Assembly: GCA_964494625.1 (NCBI GenBank)
Contig: CAZBRT010000001.1
Coordinates: forward strand, 558,001-622,000
From: UBA2784 sp964494625
GTDB lineage: Bacteria; Pseudomonadota; Alphaproteobacteria; Micropepsales; Micropepsaceae
Length of the DNA: 64,000 nucleotides
Direction of reading: 5' to 3'
Shown here: positions 51,395 to 61,900 of the stretch, piece after piece
Numbering within the stretch: the stretch's first letter is position 1
Layout of the letters: each line of letters opens with the position of its first letter
The notes under the pieces: generated by a model
Told to the model about the DNA's origin: nothing
What the model saw: the letters and a program-made list of their open reading frames with translations, nothing else
Database searches by the model: none
Position numbers and translations under genes: made by a program

Positions 51395-53212
51395 TTGGGC
51401 AAAGGGAACCACGGTATCGTCACGGCCGTGGATCAGAAGGACAGGCGCGCGGATCCCCTCGACATTGCGGGCCGGTGAGGCCGCAATAACTGCCGGGTCT
51501 GATGGCGGGCCAATGTGGTCGCGCCAGTACATGACACTGCCCGACTCGTCACCTGTGCGGGCCGAGACCCAGCCGATCATCTCGGGAAGATCCGATACGC
51601 CACTGATCGAAATAGCGCAGGCGTAGAGCTCCGGTGTCAGTGTGGCGCCTGCCAAGGCGGCATAACCGCCATAGGACGCACCGACGATGCAGACTTTTGC
51701 AGGGTTGGCCGTGCCGTTGGCGATCAGGTACTTCACGCCGTCGCTGACGTCGTCCTGCATCAGGCCTCCCCATTGGCGGCGGCCCGCATCGGCCCAGGCC
51801 TTACCGAACCCGTCTGACCCACGGAACTGCGGCTGCAGCACCACATAGCCGCGCGTGGCAAAAAACTGCGAAAGCCAGTCAAAGCCCCCATAATCCCGCG
51901 CTTCAGGTCCGCCATGCGGCAACACGACAACAGGCAGGTTCTTGGTCACACCGCCCGGCGGCATAGTGAGATAGGCCGGTATCGGCGTGCCGTCGCGCGC
52001 AGGGTAGGAAATGAGCGACTGCGTACCGATGCGCGTTCCCAGAAGCTGCGGATATTCCTCGCCGATGATGATCGCCTGCATGGTCTTGCGATCAAGCAGG
52101 TAAAAGGTCGGAATGTCGGAGGGTCCATCCACATGGATCACGAACTTGTGGCGCGTGGGCGTCCAGTCATAGATGGTCACGGTCTTGCCGGGGAAGGCCC
52201 GTTCTGCCGCACCGGAGATGCTGCCCAGCTCCGTGTCGATCCAGCGGCGCTTGGGTGTCAAACCCTCTTCCCGAACCGATACGGCCTCACCTGTGAAGGG
52301 ATCGACGCGCGTGCCGCCCACCGAGCCGGTCACCACACCCTGCAAGGCAGGTGTCATCGCGCCACTGGCAAGATCAAGACGGACGATTTTGGCAACCGCG
52401 CCGCGGTTGTCGATCATGAGGATCCCGTTGCCGCCCGGCTCAAGGCCCGCAAAGCTCAGGCCACCACGCAGCACGTTGTCAACCGTGACAATCTTGCGCC
52501 AGCCTCCGCCGTCTCGCGCCATGATGTCCATCTTGCGCGTGCCGTCCTCGATGTCGGCGCGGGCCAGCACTTCATCGTTGCGGCCCATGATGAAGTCGAC
52601 CGTGTCGTTCTCGCCCCGCACAATGTCGTCAGTTTCGCCGGTCACCGGATCGACGCGATAGAGCGTGAGCACGAAGGCATTGTCATACATGGTTTCCGAA
52701 CCGATGCGCGATGTGGGCTCGCGCACCGAGGTCGGACGGAACTCATAGACCGAGACAAAGACATCGCCCGAACCATCGGAGGCCACACGGTCAACCGTGA
52801 TCGAGTTCAGCGCGCTGTCACCGCCCACCTTGAGCATCAGGAATTTTCCCGTCGAAAGGTCGATCGAGATGGTGCGGAAGAGCTCGATCTGCCGCTGATA
52901 ATTGCCCTGGAAACGTGTCGTGGCGCTTACCCCCACAAGCACGACCGTGTCTGACGCCCAGATCAGATTGCGCGGCTTGTTCTGGCCCAAAGGCACGATG
53001 GTCGCATTGGTGCCGTCCAGCGGTTGCACCACCACCACAGGCCCGTCAGCAGTATTGGCAAACCAGGCCAGCCGCGATCCGTTTGGTGAAATGGATGTGT
53101 CAGAGATGGCCGGCAATTGCCCGAATTCAGCCGGCCCCGCAGCACGTGCGGTGCCGAGCGAGAGTGATGCACTCAAAAGAAGAGCCGCAATGGCGGCGAT
53201 GAAACGATGCAT
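51242..53212 (-). CDS. S9-family prolyl-oligopeptidase-like peptidase
   Basis: 656 residues from the ATG at 53212 with a signal peptide (AAIAALLLSASLSLGTARA). An N-terminal beta-propeller (about 25-390) precedes the hydrolase domain. The catalytic Ser is in VGASYGGYAALAGA, Asp in LIHGRDDTVVPFAQ, His in SGEDHWMS. It cleaves short peptides, probably in the periplasm. It follows the peptide-binding protein gene on the same strand after 187 bases. Its last 51 codons overlap the end of phoX on the other strand. Confidence 0.92.
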   Translation of the reverse strand: MHRFIAAIAALLLSASLSLGTARAAGPAEFGQLPAISDTSISPNGSRLAWFANTADGPVVVVQPLDGTNATIVPLGQNKPRNLIWASDTVVLVGVSATTRFQGNYQRQIELFRTISIDLSTGKFLMLKVGGDSALNSITVDRVASDGSGDVFVSVYEFRPTSVREPTSRIGSETMYDNAFVLTLYRVDPVTGETDDIVRGENDTVDFIMGRNDEVLARADIEDGTRKMDIMARDGGGWRKIVTVDNVLRGGLSFAGLEPGGNGILMIDNRGAVAKIVRLDLASGAMTPALQGVVTGSVGGTRVDPFTGEAVSVREEGLTPKRRWIDTELGSISGAAERAFPGKTVTIYDWTPTRHKFVIHVDGPSDIPTFYLLDRKTMQAIIIGEEYPQLLGTRIGTQSLISYPARDGTPIPAYLTMPPGGVTKNLPVVVLPHGGPEARDYGGFDWLSQFFATRGYVVLQPQFRGSDGFGKAWADAGRRQWGGLMQDDVSDGVKYLIANGTANPAKVCIVGASYGGYAALAGATLTPELYACAISISGVSDLPEMIGWVSARTGDESGSVMYWRDHIGPPSDPAVIAASPARNVEGIRAPVLLIHGRDDTVVPFAQSEKMDRAMRAAGKPVTLIELSGEDHWMSRAPTRTRLLQELDKFLAQHLGG

Positions 53213-53399
53213 GATGGTTCCCCAACCCTCATGTTGCGCGCGGACCGGAATTGACCCTGCGCAACCCCAAGGCAAATCCTGCCATTGATCCGGCGGTTTG
53301 GGCAATCGGGAACAGTGCGGCGAAAGACGCTGCAACTTTTGCGCGAAAACCGCGCCCCTTGGGCTAACCCTTTGTGGCTGCGCGATTAAGGCTGACCCA

Positions 53400-55001
53400 T
53401 CAAGGCTGGGCGATTTCGGGGCCGCGCTCAATCCACATGAAGCGGGTGGGGTGGGTTGCGGTGCCGTTGGGCACAAAGCCCTTCACCCAAGTCTGCACCA
53501 GCGCTCGTTCCACCGGAATGTAAACCGGGATCATGGCCACTTCTTCCAGCGCGATCTTTTCTGCCTGTTGGTAGAGCGACAGGCGGCGCTCCAGGTCCAT
53601 CGTGCGGTCGGCTTCCAGCCCCAGGCGGTCATACTCGGCATTGCTGTAGCGGCCGTAATTCACTTCGGTGGAGTTCGAGAGCAGGAGGTAGATGAAATAT
53701 TCCGCGTCAGGAGACGCTGACCAGCCGCCATCGGCAATCTCGAAGCTGCCCTCACGCAGAAGGTTGTAGTGGATCTTGACCTCGTTGGCCTGAAGCTCCA
53801 CCTCGACGCCCGCCTCGCGCCACATCTGCTGGATTGCCACCGATACGCGGCGGTTGGCCTCGCCGATGCGATGGTTGAAGACGATGTGCAGCGGATTATC
53901 CGGCCCATATCCGGCTTCTGCCAAAAGGCGGCGCGCCTCATCCATGCGGCCTTCCGGCGGCACGCCGGTAATGAAGGCGGCACCCTCACTTTCAAATCCC
54001 TGCACAGCGGGCGGCACGAATGTATAGGCGGGCAATTCGCCGGTGCGCAGGATTTTCCCCGTGATTGCCTCGCGGTCGATGGCAAGTGTCAGCGCGCGCC
54101 GCACGCGCACATCTGCAAATTTCGGATTTTGCAGGTTGAAGGCAATGTAGGAGATCCAGCCGGTGCTGTAGACCCGGGTCTCGGCAGGCAGGTTGGCCTG
54201 CAGCCAGTCATATTTTGACGGCGGGAAGCGGGTGTTGAGATCAAGCGCGCCGGTGCGGAAGCGGCGAAGCGCTGCCTCGTCGTCATCGGTCGGATAATAA
54301 ATCACTTCATCGATGCGCACAGTTTCGGCTGCAAAAAAGCGCGGGTTCCTGACGAGGCGGACTGAATCCTGCGGCTTCCAGGAGGCAAGCGTGTAGGCGC
54401 CGTTCGAGACCATCACGCCCTCCTTGACCCAGTCATCGCCATGGATTGCATAGACATGACCGGGCACCGGCATGAACATCGGAATCGAACAGATGCGCAC
54501 AAAGATGAGGCTGGGCGCGACCAGCCGGATTTCGACCGTGCGGGCATCGAGCGCACGCACACCGAGCTCTTCGGGCTTCATTGCGCTCGTGTTGACTTCG
54601 TAGCCGTTCAGAATCTTGTAGCCGAAATTGGCATACCAGGTGCCGGTTGCCGGATCCATCGCGCGGCGAAAGCCCAGCACGACGTCATCGGCGGTCAAGG
54701 GATGGCCGTCTGACCAGACTAGGTTTTCGCGCAAATGGAACGTGTAGGTGAGCCCGTCCTCCGAAATGTCCCAGCGCTCGGCGATGCCCGGAATGGTTTC
54801 GCCGGCCGCATCCAGTGACACCAACCCCTCAAAGAGATCACGGGCGATATATTGCTCGTAGGTCGTGCCGCCCTTCTGCGGATCGAGCGTGTCGGGCTCG
54901 GCGACATTGCCGCGATGAAGCACGACGGGCTCTGCACCGGCGGGCGTGGCCTGTATGGCGGCGGCAAGCATGCCCAAGACAAGAATCAGCGCGCGAATCA
55001 T
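53400..55001 (-). CDS. Peptide/nickel ABC transporter substrate-binding protein (OppA type)
   Basis: 533 residues from the ATG at 55001 (CAGGAG upstream) with a signal peptide (LILVLGMLAAAIQATPAGA). The SBP_bac_5 signature is present: EPDTLDPQKGGTTYEQYIARDLFEGLV, then NLVWSDGHPLTADDVV and the C-terminal EEVAMIPVYIPVERALV. It captures oligopeptides in the periplasm. No permease or ATPase genes are in the window, so it is an orphan. It is divergent from the M3 peptidase. Confidence 0.93.
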   Translation of the reverse strand: MIRALILVLGMLAAAIQATPAGAEPVVLHRGNVAEPDTLDPQKGGTTYEQYIARDLFEGLVSLDAAGETIPGIAERWDISEDGLTYTFHLRENLVWSDGHPLTADDVVLGFRRAMDPATGTWYANFGYKILNGYEVNTSAMKPEELGVRALDARTVEIRLVAPSLIFVRICSIPMFMPVPGHVYAIHGDDWVKEGVMVSNGAYTLASWKPQDSVRLVRNPRFFAAETVRIDEVIYYPTDDDEAALRRFRTGALDLNTRFPPSKYDWLQANLPAETRVYSTGWISYIAFNLQNPKFADVRVRRALTLAIDREAITGKILRTGELPAYTFVPPAVQGFESEGAAFITGVPPEGRMDEARRLLAEAGYGPDNPLHIVFNHRIGEANRRVSVAIQQMWREAGVEVELQANEVKIHYNLLREGSFEIADGGWSASPDAEYFIYLLLSNSTEVNYGRYSNAEYDRLGLEADRTMDLERRLSLYQQAEKIALEEVAMIPVYIPVERALVQTWVKGFVPNGTATHPTRFMWIERGPEIAQP

Positions 55002-55225
55002 GGTTACTCCTGAAGCGGTTTGCAGCGCACAAAACGTCTGCCGCGGGCACAGGCGCGAAAGCCTAGCAGATACGGCGCGCGTCACGAAGAGGTGAGACAA
55101 ATCCTGAAAAACCGGGCTTGTGCGGGCTGGCCCTGTTGGGCAGTGTCGCGCGTCATCACCGGGCATGCCCGGTTCATTGTGTTCATCATCGGCCTTCCGG
55201 CCGCGTGGTCCTTATGGGGGAGTTC

Positions 55226-57238
55226 ATGCAGAACCGTTCAACCTTGTTCATGGGTGCGGCAGCACTTGCCATCATCGCCGCGGGTGCAGGTTACTATTTT
55301 GGTGGCGGGTTCAAGCCGGGCGGTGATGTGGCCGCCAATGCGCCGCCGGCAGCCGAAACAACCACCACGACTGCCAGCACGCCGGAAGCGACGCCCGCAC
55401 CCGCACCCGCACCCGCACCGGCACCCGCACCGGAGGCAGCGCCCGCGCGCGAGCAGGTCACATGGGACCTGACGCGCGTCTATCCCGATGTCGCCGCGTT
55501 TGATGCCGACATGGCCCAGCTCGAGACGGAATTGGACACGCTTGCCGCTTTCGAAGGCAAGATGGGCGATGATGCCGAAACGCTCTTCAAGGCGCTTCAG
55601 GAATCTTCGAACATGCTGAAGCGTGTCGCGCGTGCGGCTGTCTATGCCAGCCTGCGCTCCGACCAGGATCTGCGGGACTCGGCCGAGCGCGAGCGCTCGC
55701 AGCGCGGCGACATGCTGTTCAACAAGTTTGTCTCCGTCACCGCCTACATGGATCCCGAAATCCTTGCCATCGGCGCCGAGAAGATTGCTGCTTTCCGTGC
55801 CAGCCATGCCGAGCTGGAGCGCCTCTTCGGCTTCTATCTCGACAACACGCTGCGCGGTGCCGCCCACACGCTGGATGCCAAGGGCGAAGCCATCCTTGCG
55901 GCGATGAATGACGCGCTGTCACAGCCGTCAAATGTCTATGGCATTTTCGCCAACGCCGAACTGCCGTTCCCGACCGTCACGCTTTCCGACGGCACAACGA
56001 TGACACTGGACCAGGCGGCCTATTCCCTCCTGCGCCAGGCGCCCAACCGCGATGACCGCAAGCTTGTGTTCGACACGTTCTGGGGCGCGTGGAAATCCTA
56101 TGAGGGCACACTCGGCGCCAATCTGGCCTCGACCGTCATCGGCAATGTGACGCTGGCGAAGCTTCGCGGCTTTCCCAATGCGCTGTCGGCAGCCCTTTTC
56201 AATTCGAACATCCCGGAAGGCGTCTATCGCACGCTGGTGCAGGTGACGAACGACAACCTCCCCACGCTTCACCGCTACTTCAAGCTGCGCCAGCGCATGC
56301 TCGGCATTGAAGGTGACCTGGGCTATTACGACATCTACCCGCCGATGGTAACGCTCGACAAGACATTCACGCTGCAGGATTCGCAGGACCTTCTGCTCGT
56401 CTCGGTGGCGCCCTTGGGCGATGACTATGTGACCCGCCTGCGCGATGCCTTCTCGCGCAATGTACAGCATGTCTATCCGGCGGAAGGAAAGACGTCGGGC
56501 GCCTACGTGAACGGCTGGATCTATGATTCAGGACCCTTCGTCCTCCTCAACCACAATGACGATTTTGAATCGGCATCGACGTTTGCCCATGAATGGGGCC
56601 ATGCGATGCACACGATCCTCGCGAATGCCAACCAGCCGTGGGAGACCGCGCGCTATTCAACCTTCACGGCGGAAACAGCGGCCATCGTCAATTCGATCCT
56701 GATGGAAGACCACGTATTCGGCACGGCCGCTTCACGCAACGAGAAACTCTATTATCTCGGCATGGCGCTTGAAGGCATCCGCGGCACGTATTTCCGCCAG
56801 ACCATGTTTGCCGAGTTCCAGCTGGCCATCCACGAGGTGGTGGAACGCGGCGAGCCCCTGTCGGGCGAACGCATGACCTCGATCTATTGCGACCTGCTCA
56901 AGCGCTATCATGGCGACGCGGAGGGCGTGCTCAAGATCGACCCGAATTACTGTGTCGAATGGGCGTTCATCCCGCACTTCTATCGCGGCTTCTATGTCTA
57001 CAACTACGCCACGTCGATTGCGGGTGCCGCCTATTTCGCCCAGAAGATACTTGACGAGGGTGAGACGGCACGCGAGACCTATCTCGACATGCTGCGGGCG
57101 GGCGGGTCCGACTATGCCTATGAGCTCTACAAGCGGGCCGGTCTCGACATGGCAACGCGCGCACCCTACGAAGCGCTGATGGCGCGCACCAACAAGATCA
57201 TGGACGAGATGGAAGCCCTTTTGGCCGAGCCGCAATAG
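55226..57238 (+). CDS. M3-family oligopeptidase with N-terminal membrane anchor
   Basis: 670 residues from the ATG at 55226 (GGGGGAG upstream). One N-terminal hydrophobic helix (LFMGAAALAIIAAGAGYYFGG) is followed by a low-complexity linker rich in Thr and (AP)n. An M3/PepF peptidase then starts at about residue 75. The zinc motif is AHEWGHAMH (HExxH) with a downstream Glu in FTAETAAIVNS. PepF enzymes are usually cytoplasmic; here the anchor and linker suggest display on the periplasmic face, next to the peptide-binding protein. Confidence 0.9.
   Translation: MQNRSTLFMGAAALAIIAAGAGYYFGGGFKPGGDVAANAPPAAETTTTTASTPEATPAPAPAPAPAPAPEAAPAREQVTWDLTRVYPDVAAFDADMAQLETELDTLAAFEGKMGDDAETLFKALQESSNMLKRVARAAVYASLRSDQDLRDSAERERSQRGDMLFNKFVSVTAYMDPEILAIGAEKIAAFRASHAELERLFGFYLDNTLRGAAHTLDAKGEAILAAMNDALSQPSNVYGIFANAELPFPTVTLSDGTTMTLDQAAYSLLRQAPNRDDRKLVFDTFWGAWKSYEGTLGANLASTVIGNVTLAKLRGFPNALSAALFNSNIPEGVYRTLVQVTNDNLPTLHRYFKLRQRMLGIEGDLGYYDIYPPMVTLDKTFTLQDSQDLLLVSVAPLGDDYVTRLRDAFSRNVQHVYPAEGKTSGAYVNGWIYDSGPFVLLNHNDDFESASTFAHEWGHAMHTILANANQPWETARYSTFTAETAAIVNSILMEDHVFGTAASRNEKLYYLGMALEGIRGTYFRQTMFAEFQLAIHEVVERGEPLSGERMTSIYCDLLKRYHGDAEGVLKIDPNYCVEWAFIPHFYRGFYVYNYATSIAGAAYFAQKILDEGETARETYLDMLRAGGSDYAYELYKRAGLDMATRAPYEALMARTNKIMDEMEALLAEPQ
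55393..55440 (+). repeat. CACCCG-type hexamer repeat encoding (Ala-Pro)n
   Basis: About seven imperfect copies of GCACCC/GCACCG encode an APAPAPAPAPAP linker in the M3 peptidase. Hexamer units leave the frame intact if copies change. Confidence 0.8.
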
Positions 57239-57260
57239 GCTCCCTCTCGACGGACACCGG

Positions 57261-57287
57261 AAAGGGCCGCAAGATCGCGGCCCTTTT
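57261..57287 (+). terminator. Rho-independent terminator after the M3 peptidase gene
   Basis: GGGCCGC and GCGGCCC pair around AAGATC, with AAA on the left and TTTT on the right. It lies between the M3 stop and the hydrolase start. Confidence 0.85.
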
Positions 57288-57308
57288 CATTTTGTGGGGA
57301 ACCATGTC

Positions 57309-58190
57309 ATGCAGATTTCCGTCAACGGCCAATCCCTGTTCTTTGATGTGGTGTCACCCGGGCTTGATCCCGTTGGTGCCCGCATGCGGCCGCGGCCGAC
57401 GCTCGTCGTGCTCCATGGCGGGCCCGGGTTCGACCATGCCTCGATGCGGCCCGAACTCGACCATTTCGCTGACATGGCGCAGGTGATCTATCTCGATCAT
57501 CGCGGCAATGGCCGGTCGCACCCCAGCGATCCCGCAAACTGGACATTGGCGCAATGGGCGGATGACATCCGCGGCTTCTGTGACGCGCTTTCAATCCAGC
57601 GCCCCATCGTCTTTGGCCAGAGCTTTGGCGGCATGGTCGCGCAGGCCTATGCGACCCGCCATCCCGGCCATGCGGGCGGCGTGATCTTCTCCAGCACGGC
57701 GGCGCGGATGAACCTTGATGCGATCCTTGCGACTTTTGCGCGCCTGGGCGGTGTGCAAGCCCGTGATGTCGCCGAGCGCTTCTGGCGCCATGGTGATGAT
57801 GCGGCAGTGGCGGACTACATGCGCGTGTGCATGCCGCTCTACAACACGCGGGCAAGGCTTGGCGGCGAAGAGGCAGCCCAGCGCGTCACGCGGCGGATGG
57901 AAGTGTTCCGCCATTTCAGCCTGCCGGGCTGCGAGATGTGGCGGATGGATTTTCGCGAGGGCCTTGCAGGCGTCAAGGTTCCTGCCCTTGTCCTGTCAGG
58001 CGACAGCGATCCGGTGACGCCTTCAGAATGTTCGCAGGAAATCTTCGAGGCGCTGCCCCACGGCGCCAAGGCGCTCCATGTGTTCGAGAAGGCGGGGCAT
58101 GGCGCCTATCGTGATGCGCCGGAGACAGTCTTTCCGGTGGTGCGGGCGTTTGTGGCGGGCGTATGGGAGAAATTGTCAAACAAAGGGTGA
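57309..58190 (+). CDS. Alpha/beta-hydrolase, prolyl aminopeptidase-like
   Basis: 293 residues from the ATG at 57309 (GGGGA 8 bases upstream). HGGPGFDHASM is the oxyanion HGGPG motif of prolyl aminopeptidases (S33). YLDHRGNGRS follows, the nucleophile is in FGQSFGGMVAQA, the acid in SGDSDPVTP and the His in KAGHGAYRD. It may release N-terminal proline from peptides, complementing the S9 and M3 peptidases nearby. It has no signal peptide, so it is cytoplasmic. Its end overlaps the convergent exonuclease gene by 15 bases. Confidence 0.87.
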   Translation: MQISVNGQSLFFDVVSPGLDPVGARMRPRPTLVVLHGGPGFDHASMRPELDHFADMAQVIYLDHRGNGRSHPSDPANWTLAQWADDIRGFCDALSIQRPIVFGQSFGGMVAQAYATRHPGHAGGVIFSSTAARMNLDAILATFARLGGVQARDVAERFWRHGDDAAVADYMRVCMPLYNTRARLGGEEAAQRVTRRMEVFRHFSLPGCEMWRMDFREGLAGVKVPALVLSGDSDPVTPSECSQEIFEALPHGAKALHVFEKAGHGAYRDAPETVFPVVRAFVAGVWEKLSNKG

Positions 58191-58745
58191 GGTGTGTCCT
58201 TTTGCCGTCAGCGCCCTGATGGCTGCGGCGATGGCGCGGGCATCGTCCAAGGCGCGATGCGGGCGCTCCGCCTTAGGCGCGCCTGCCGCGGGTGCAAGAT
58301 CAGACGAATGGAGCCGGGTTACATCAAGGCCAGCCCTGGCAAACCAGTCCCTGAGGTCATGGGTTGACCAGCGGGCGGCATCAAAGGCGATGCCCTGCAG
58401 GGCGGCGGTCTCGCCCATCACCTTGTCATCACGCCCATAGGCATATAGCGGCGCCTTGCCCGCAAAGGCGTCAAAGCCTGTGAGGGCTGATGCCAGGCTT
58501 TCGCCTTCGGCCGCAACCATCGCGTTGGTGATGCCGGTGAGCGCCACGAAATAGTCCGAAAGAACCGGATTGCGTTCGGGTCTTACCAGAACCGAAAAGG
58601 CACCTTCTTCCGCAAGCTCCGTGCGCGAGAGACGGATGGCGCCGATCTCGACAATCTCGCGATGTTCGCCCGGCCCCTTCCAGTTGCGGGCAATCGAACC
58701 CTCCCAGGCCGTGTACTCCGTGTCATAGATCACAAGGCCGGGCAT
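58176..58745 (-). CDS. DEDDh 3'-5' exonuclease-family protein
   Basis: 189 residues from the ATG at 58745 (AGGTG just upstream); longer frames from 58793 lack a ribosome-binding site. The exonuclease residues appear as YDTEYTAW (Asp and Glu of motif I), then YGRDDKVM, and HRALDDARAIAAAI (His and Asp of motif III). It resembles small KapD/ERI-1-type nucleases that trim nucleic acid 3' ends. It is convergent with the hydrolase and divergent from glutamate dehydrogenase. Confidence 0.85.
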   Translation of the reverse strand: MPGLVIYDTEYTAWEGSIARNWKGPGEHREIVEIGAIRLSRTELAEEGAFSVLVRPERNPVLSDYFVALTGITNAMVAAEGESLASALTGFDAFAGKAPLYAYGRDDKVMGETAALQGIAFDAARWSTHDLRDWFARAGLDVTRLHSSDLAPAAGAPKAERPHRALDDARAIAAAIRALTAKGHTSPFV

Positions 58746-58990
58746 GTGCACCTGATGCTGCATTGCAGGAAGGAACGAGCGGGCATGGGCCACGCGATTA
58801 ACAGAAAATTATCGGGGGACAAGGGGGCAACCTATCGGCATCAGCGTGAATCTGCCTTAAAGCTTCCTTCTGTCTGATTGCGTAAACATGCCCCTTTCCG
58901 GCGCGCGACGCGGCCTGCCGGGACTTGCCGCATGCTTTCCATGCTGTCCACACGCGCCGCCATCCTGACCGACTCCAGGGACTTTCCCCC

Positions 58991-61900
58991 ATGAATGATC
59001 CGAGCCCCGTTACCACCGGCACACGGCCCGACCAGCACGATGCTTCGCGCATCACTGAGATCGCCCAGATGGCCGCCCAGGGTGCAGGGCCGTTGGCAGC
59101 ACAGATCCATGCTTTCGTGACACGGTTTTTCACGTTCGCGGCGCCCGAGGACCTTGCTGCCTTTGACACACGGACGCTGGCAGGCATGGCGCTTCACGCC
59201 TTCGAGATGACGGCGCGGCGCACGCCCGGCCAGCGCAAGCTTGAATGCTTTGTGCCCGATCCCGCCCGTCACGGCTTTGGCGTGAACGGTGCTGTTCTGA
59301 TTTCAGTCAATGATGACCGTCCGTTCCTCTATGACTCGGTGCTGGCCGAACTCAATGCCCACGGCTTTACGGTTTCGGCTGTCTTTCATCCCATATTCGG
59401 CGTGGTGCGCGATGGCGACGGCACACGCACCCGCATTGCCAATGCGGGCGAAGGCGCGCCGCGCGAGTCGGTCATCTTTGTCGTGATCGCGCGCGAAAAT
59501 TCCGAGCAGCGCCTTGAGGCGGCGCGCAACGGCGTCTCGAAAGTGCTTGAGGACGTGGCAGCGGCGACGCGCGACTGGCGCTTGATGCTGGAGCGGCTCG
59601 AGAGCGCGATCGAGGACCTGAACAACCTTCCGCCGCCCATCGCCCAGGAAGAGCTCGACGAGAGCATCGCCTTCCTGCGCTGGCTGTCGGAGAACCACTT
59701 CACGTTTCTCGGCTGTCGCGACTATGTGTTCGATGCCCAAGGCGGGCGCCACACACCGATTGCCGAATCCGGCCTTGGCCTTCTGGCCGATCCCGAGGCG
59801 CGCGTCGTGCGCCGGGGCACGGACCGCGACACGCTGACGGCGGAAGTGCGCGGGTACCTTACCGAATCCAATCCGATCATCATTACCAAGGCGAATGTGC
59901 GCTCGACCGTGCATCGCCGGGTGCATCAGGACTATATCGGCATCAAGCGATTTGATGCGTCGGGCCGCCTTCTGGGCGAGCGCCGCTTTGTGGGGCTTTT
60001 TACGTCCGCTGCCTATTACCGGCTGCCGCGCGACATTCCGCTTCTGCGCCGCAAGACCGCGCGCGTGATCGAGCGGGCGGGCTTTCCCCACGCGAGCCAT
60101 GACGGCAAGGCGCTCATCAACGTGCTTGAGACGTTTCCGCGCGACGAACTTTTCCAGATCAGTGACGATGAGCTTTATGTCACCTCGCTCGGCATCATGC
60201 ATCTGATGGAGCGGCCGCGCACCAAGACGTTCCTGCGCTTCGACCGGTTTGACCGCTTCGTCTCGGCCTTGACCTTCCTGCCGCGCGAGCGCTTCTCGGC
60301 CCATGTGGCGGACAAGATCGGCGCGATCCTCTCGACGCGTTTTGATGGCCGCGTGGTGATCGAGACGCCGCATTTTCCCGACGCGCCGGTCGCACGCATC
60401 CATCACATCATCCGCCGGAACGAGGGCGAACGCCCGACCGTTGATGATGCCGCCCTTCAGGAAGAAATCGGGCGCGCCGCGCGCAACTGGTCGGATGATC
60501 TTGAGGATGCGCTGGCGGAAATCCATGCTCCCGGTCGCGTGCGTTCACTGCATGACCGCTTCCATGCGGTCTTTCCGGCGGGCTACATGGAAACAGTCAG
60601 TGCGGCCGAGGCGGCGCACGACATCGGCATCCTTTCGGCGATCACGGACGACGCATCAGCAAGCGGTCCTTTGCGTTTTCACGCCTACCGGCTGCCGCAT
60701 GACGATGTGCACACGGTCCGGGTCAAGATTTTCTGCGTGAATGCACCGGCCGAGATATCGGCGGTGATGCCCATCTTCGACAATCTGGGCCTGACCGTTA
60801 CGGCGGAGGCGTCGCACACGCTGCGCCACGTGCACGGGTTTTCCGGATCATTGACGCTGCATGCCTACGAAGCGCGGATGAAGGCACCACGTGCGCTGGA
60901 CATGGACGAATCCGGCCCGCTCATCGAGGCGGCCTTTGCGGCGGCGATGCGTGGCGCCATCGAGAATGACGGCTTCAATCATCTTGTGCTTGCCGCAGGT
61001 CTCAGCCACCGCCAGGTCGAAATCATCCGCGCCATCGCGCGCTTCCTGCGGCAGGCGGGCATCGCCTTCTCGCAGCCCTATATGGAAGAGGCGCTGACCA
61101 AGAACGCGGATATCGCGCGCGAGATCATGAAGCTCTTCGAGGTGCGGTTTGATCCGCGCTCGGGCGCAAGCCTTGAGACGCGCGCAAAGAACGCGGAGGC
61201 GATCGTCCGGCGCATCGAAGCTGCCCTTGCCGACGTGAAAAGCCTTGACGACGACCGCATCCTTCGCCGCTTTACCAATGCGGTGGAGGCGATGCTGCGC
61301 ACCAACGCCTTCCAGACGGGTCCTGACGGTTCCTTGCGGCCCGCGCTGGTGTTCAAATTCTCAAGCGCAAAACTCGACGAGCTGCCGGCGCCCCGGCCCA
61401 TGGCGGAGATGTTTGTCTATTGCCCGCGTGTTGAAGGCATCCATCTGCGCTTTGGCAAGGTGGCGCGCGGCGGTATCCGCTGGTCTGACCGGCGCGAGGA
61501 TTTCCGCACCGAGGTCCTGGGTCTTGTCAAAGCCCAGCAGGTGAAGAACGCCGTCATCGTGCCCGTTGGCGCCAAAGGCGGGTTTTATCCCAAGCAATTG
61601 CCGCAGAATGCCCCGCGCGAAGCGGTGCAGGCGGAAGGCACTGCCGCCTACCGCATCTATATCGACGCACTGCTCGATGTGACGGATACGCTCGGCGCGG
61701 ACACCGTGGTACCGCCGCCGGGCGTGGTGCGCCATGACGGCGATGATCCCTATCTGGTTGTCGCCGCCGACAAGGGCACGGCCACATTCTCCGACACCGC
61801 CAACGGCATTGCGGTCGAACGCGGCTTCTGGCTTGGCGATGCCTTCGCGTCGGGCGGCTCTGCTGGTTATGACCACAAGAAAATGGGCATCACCGCGCGC

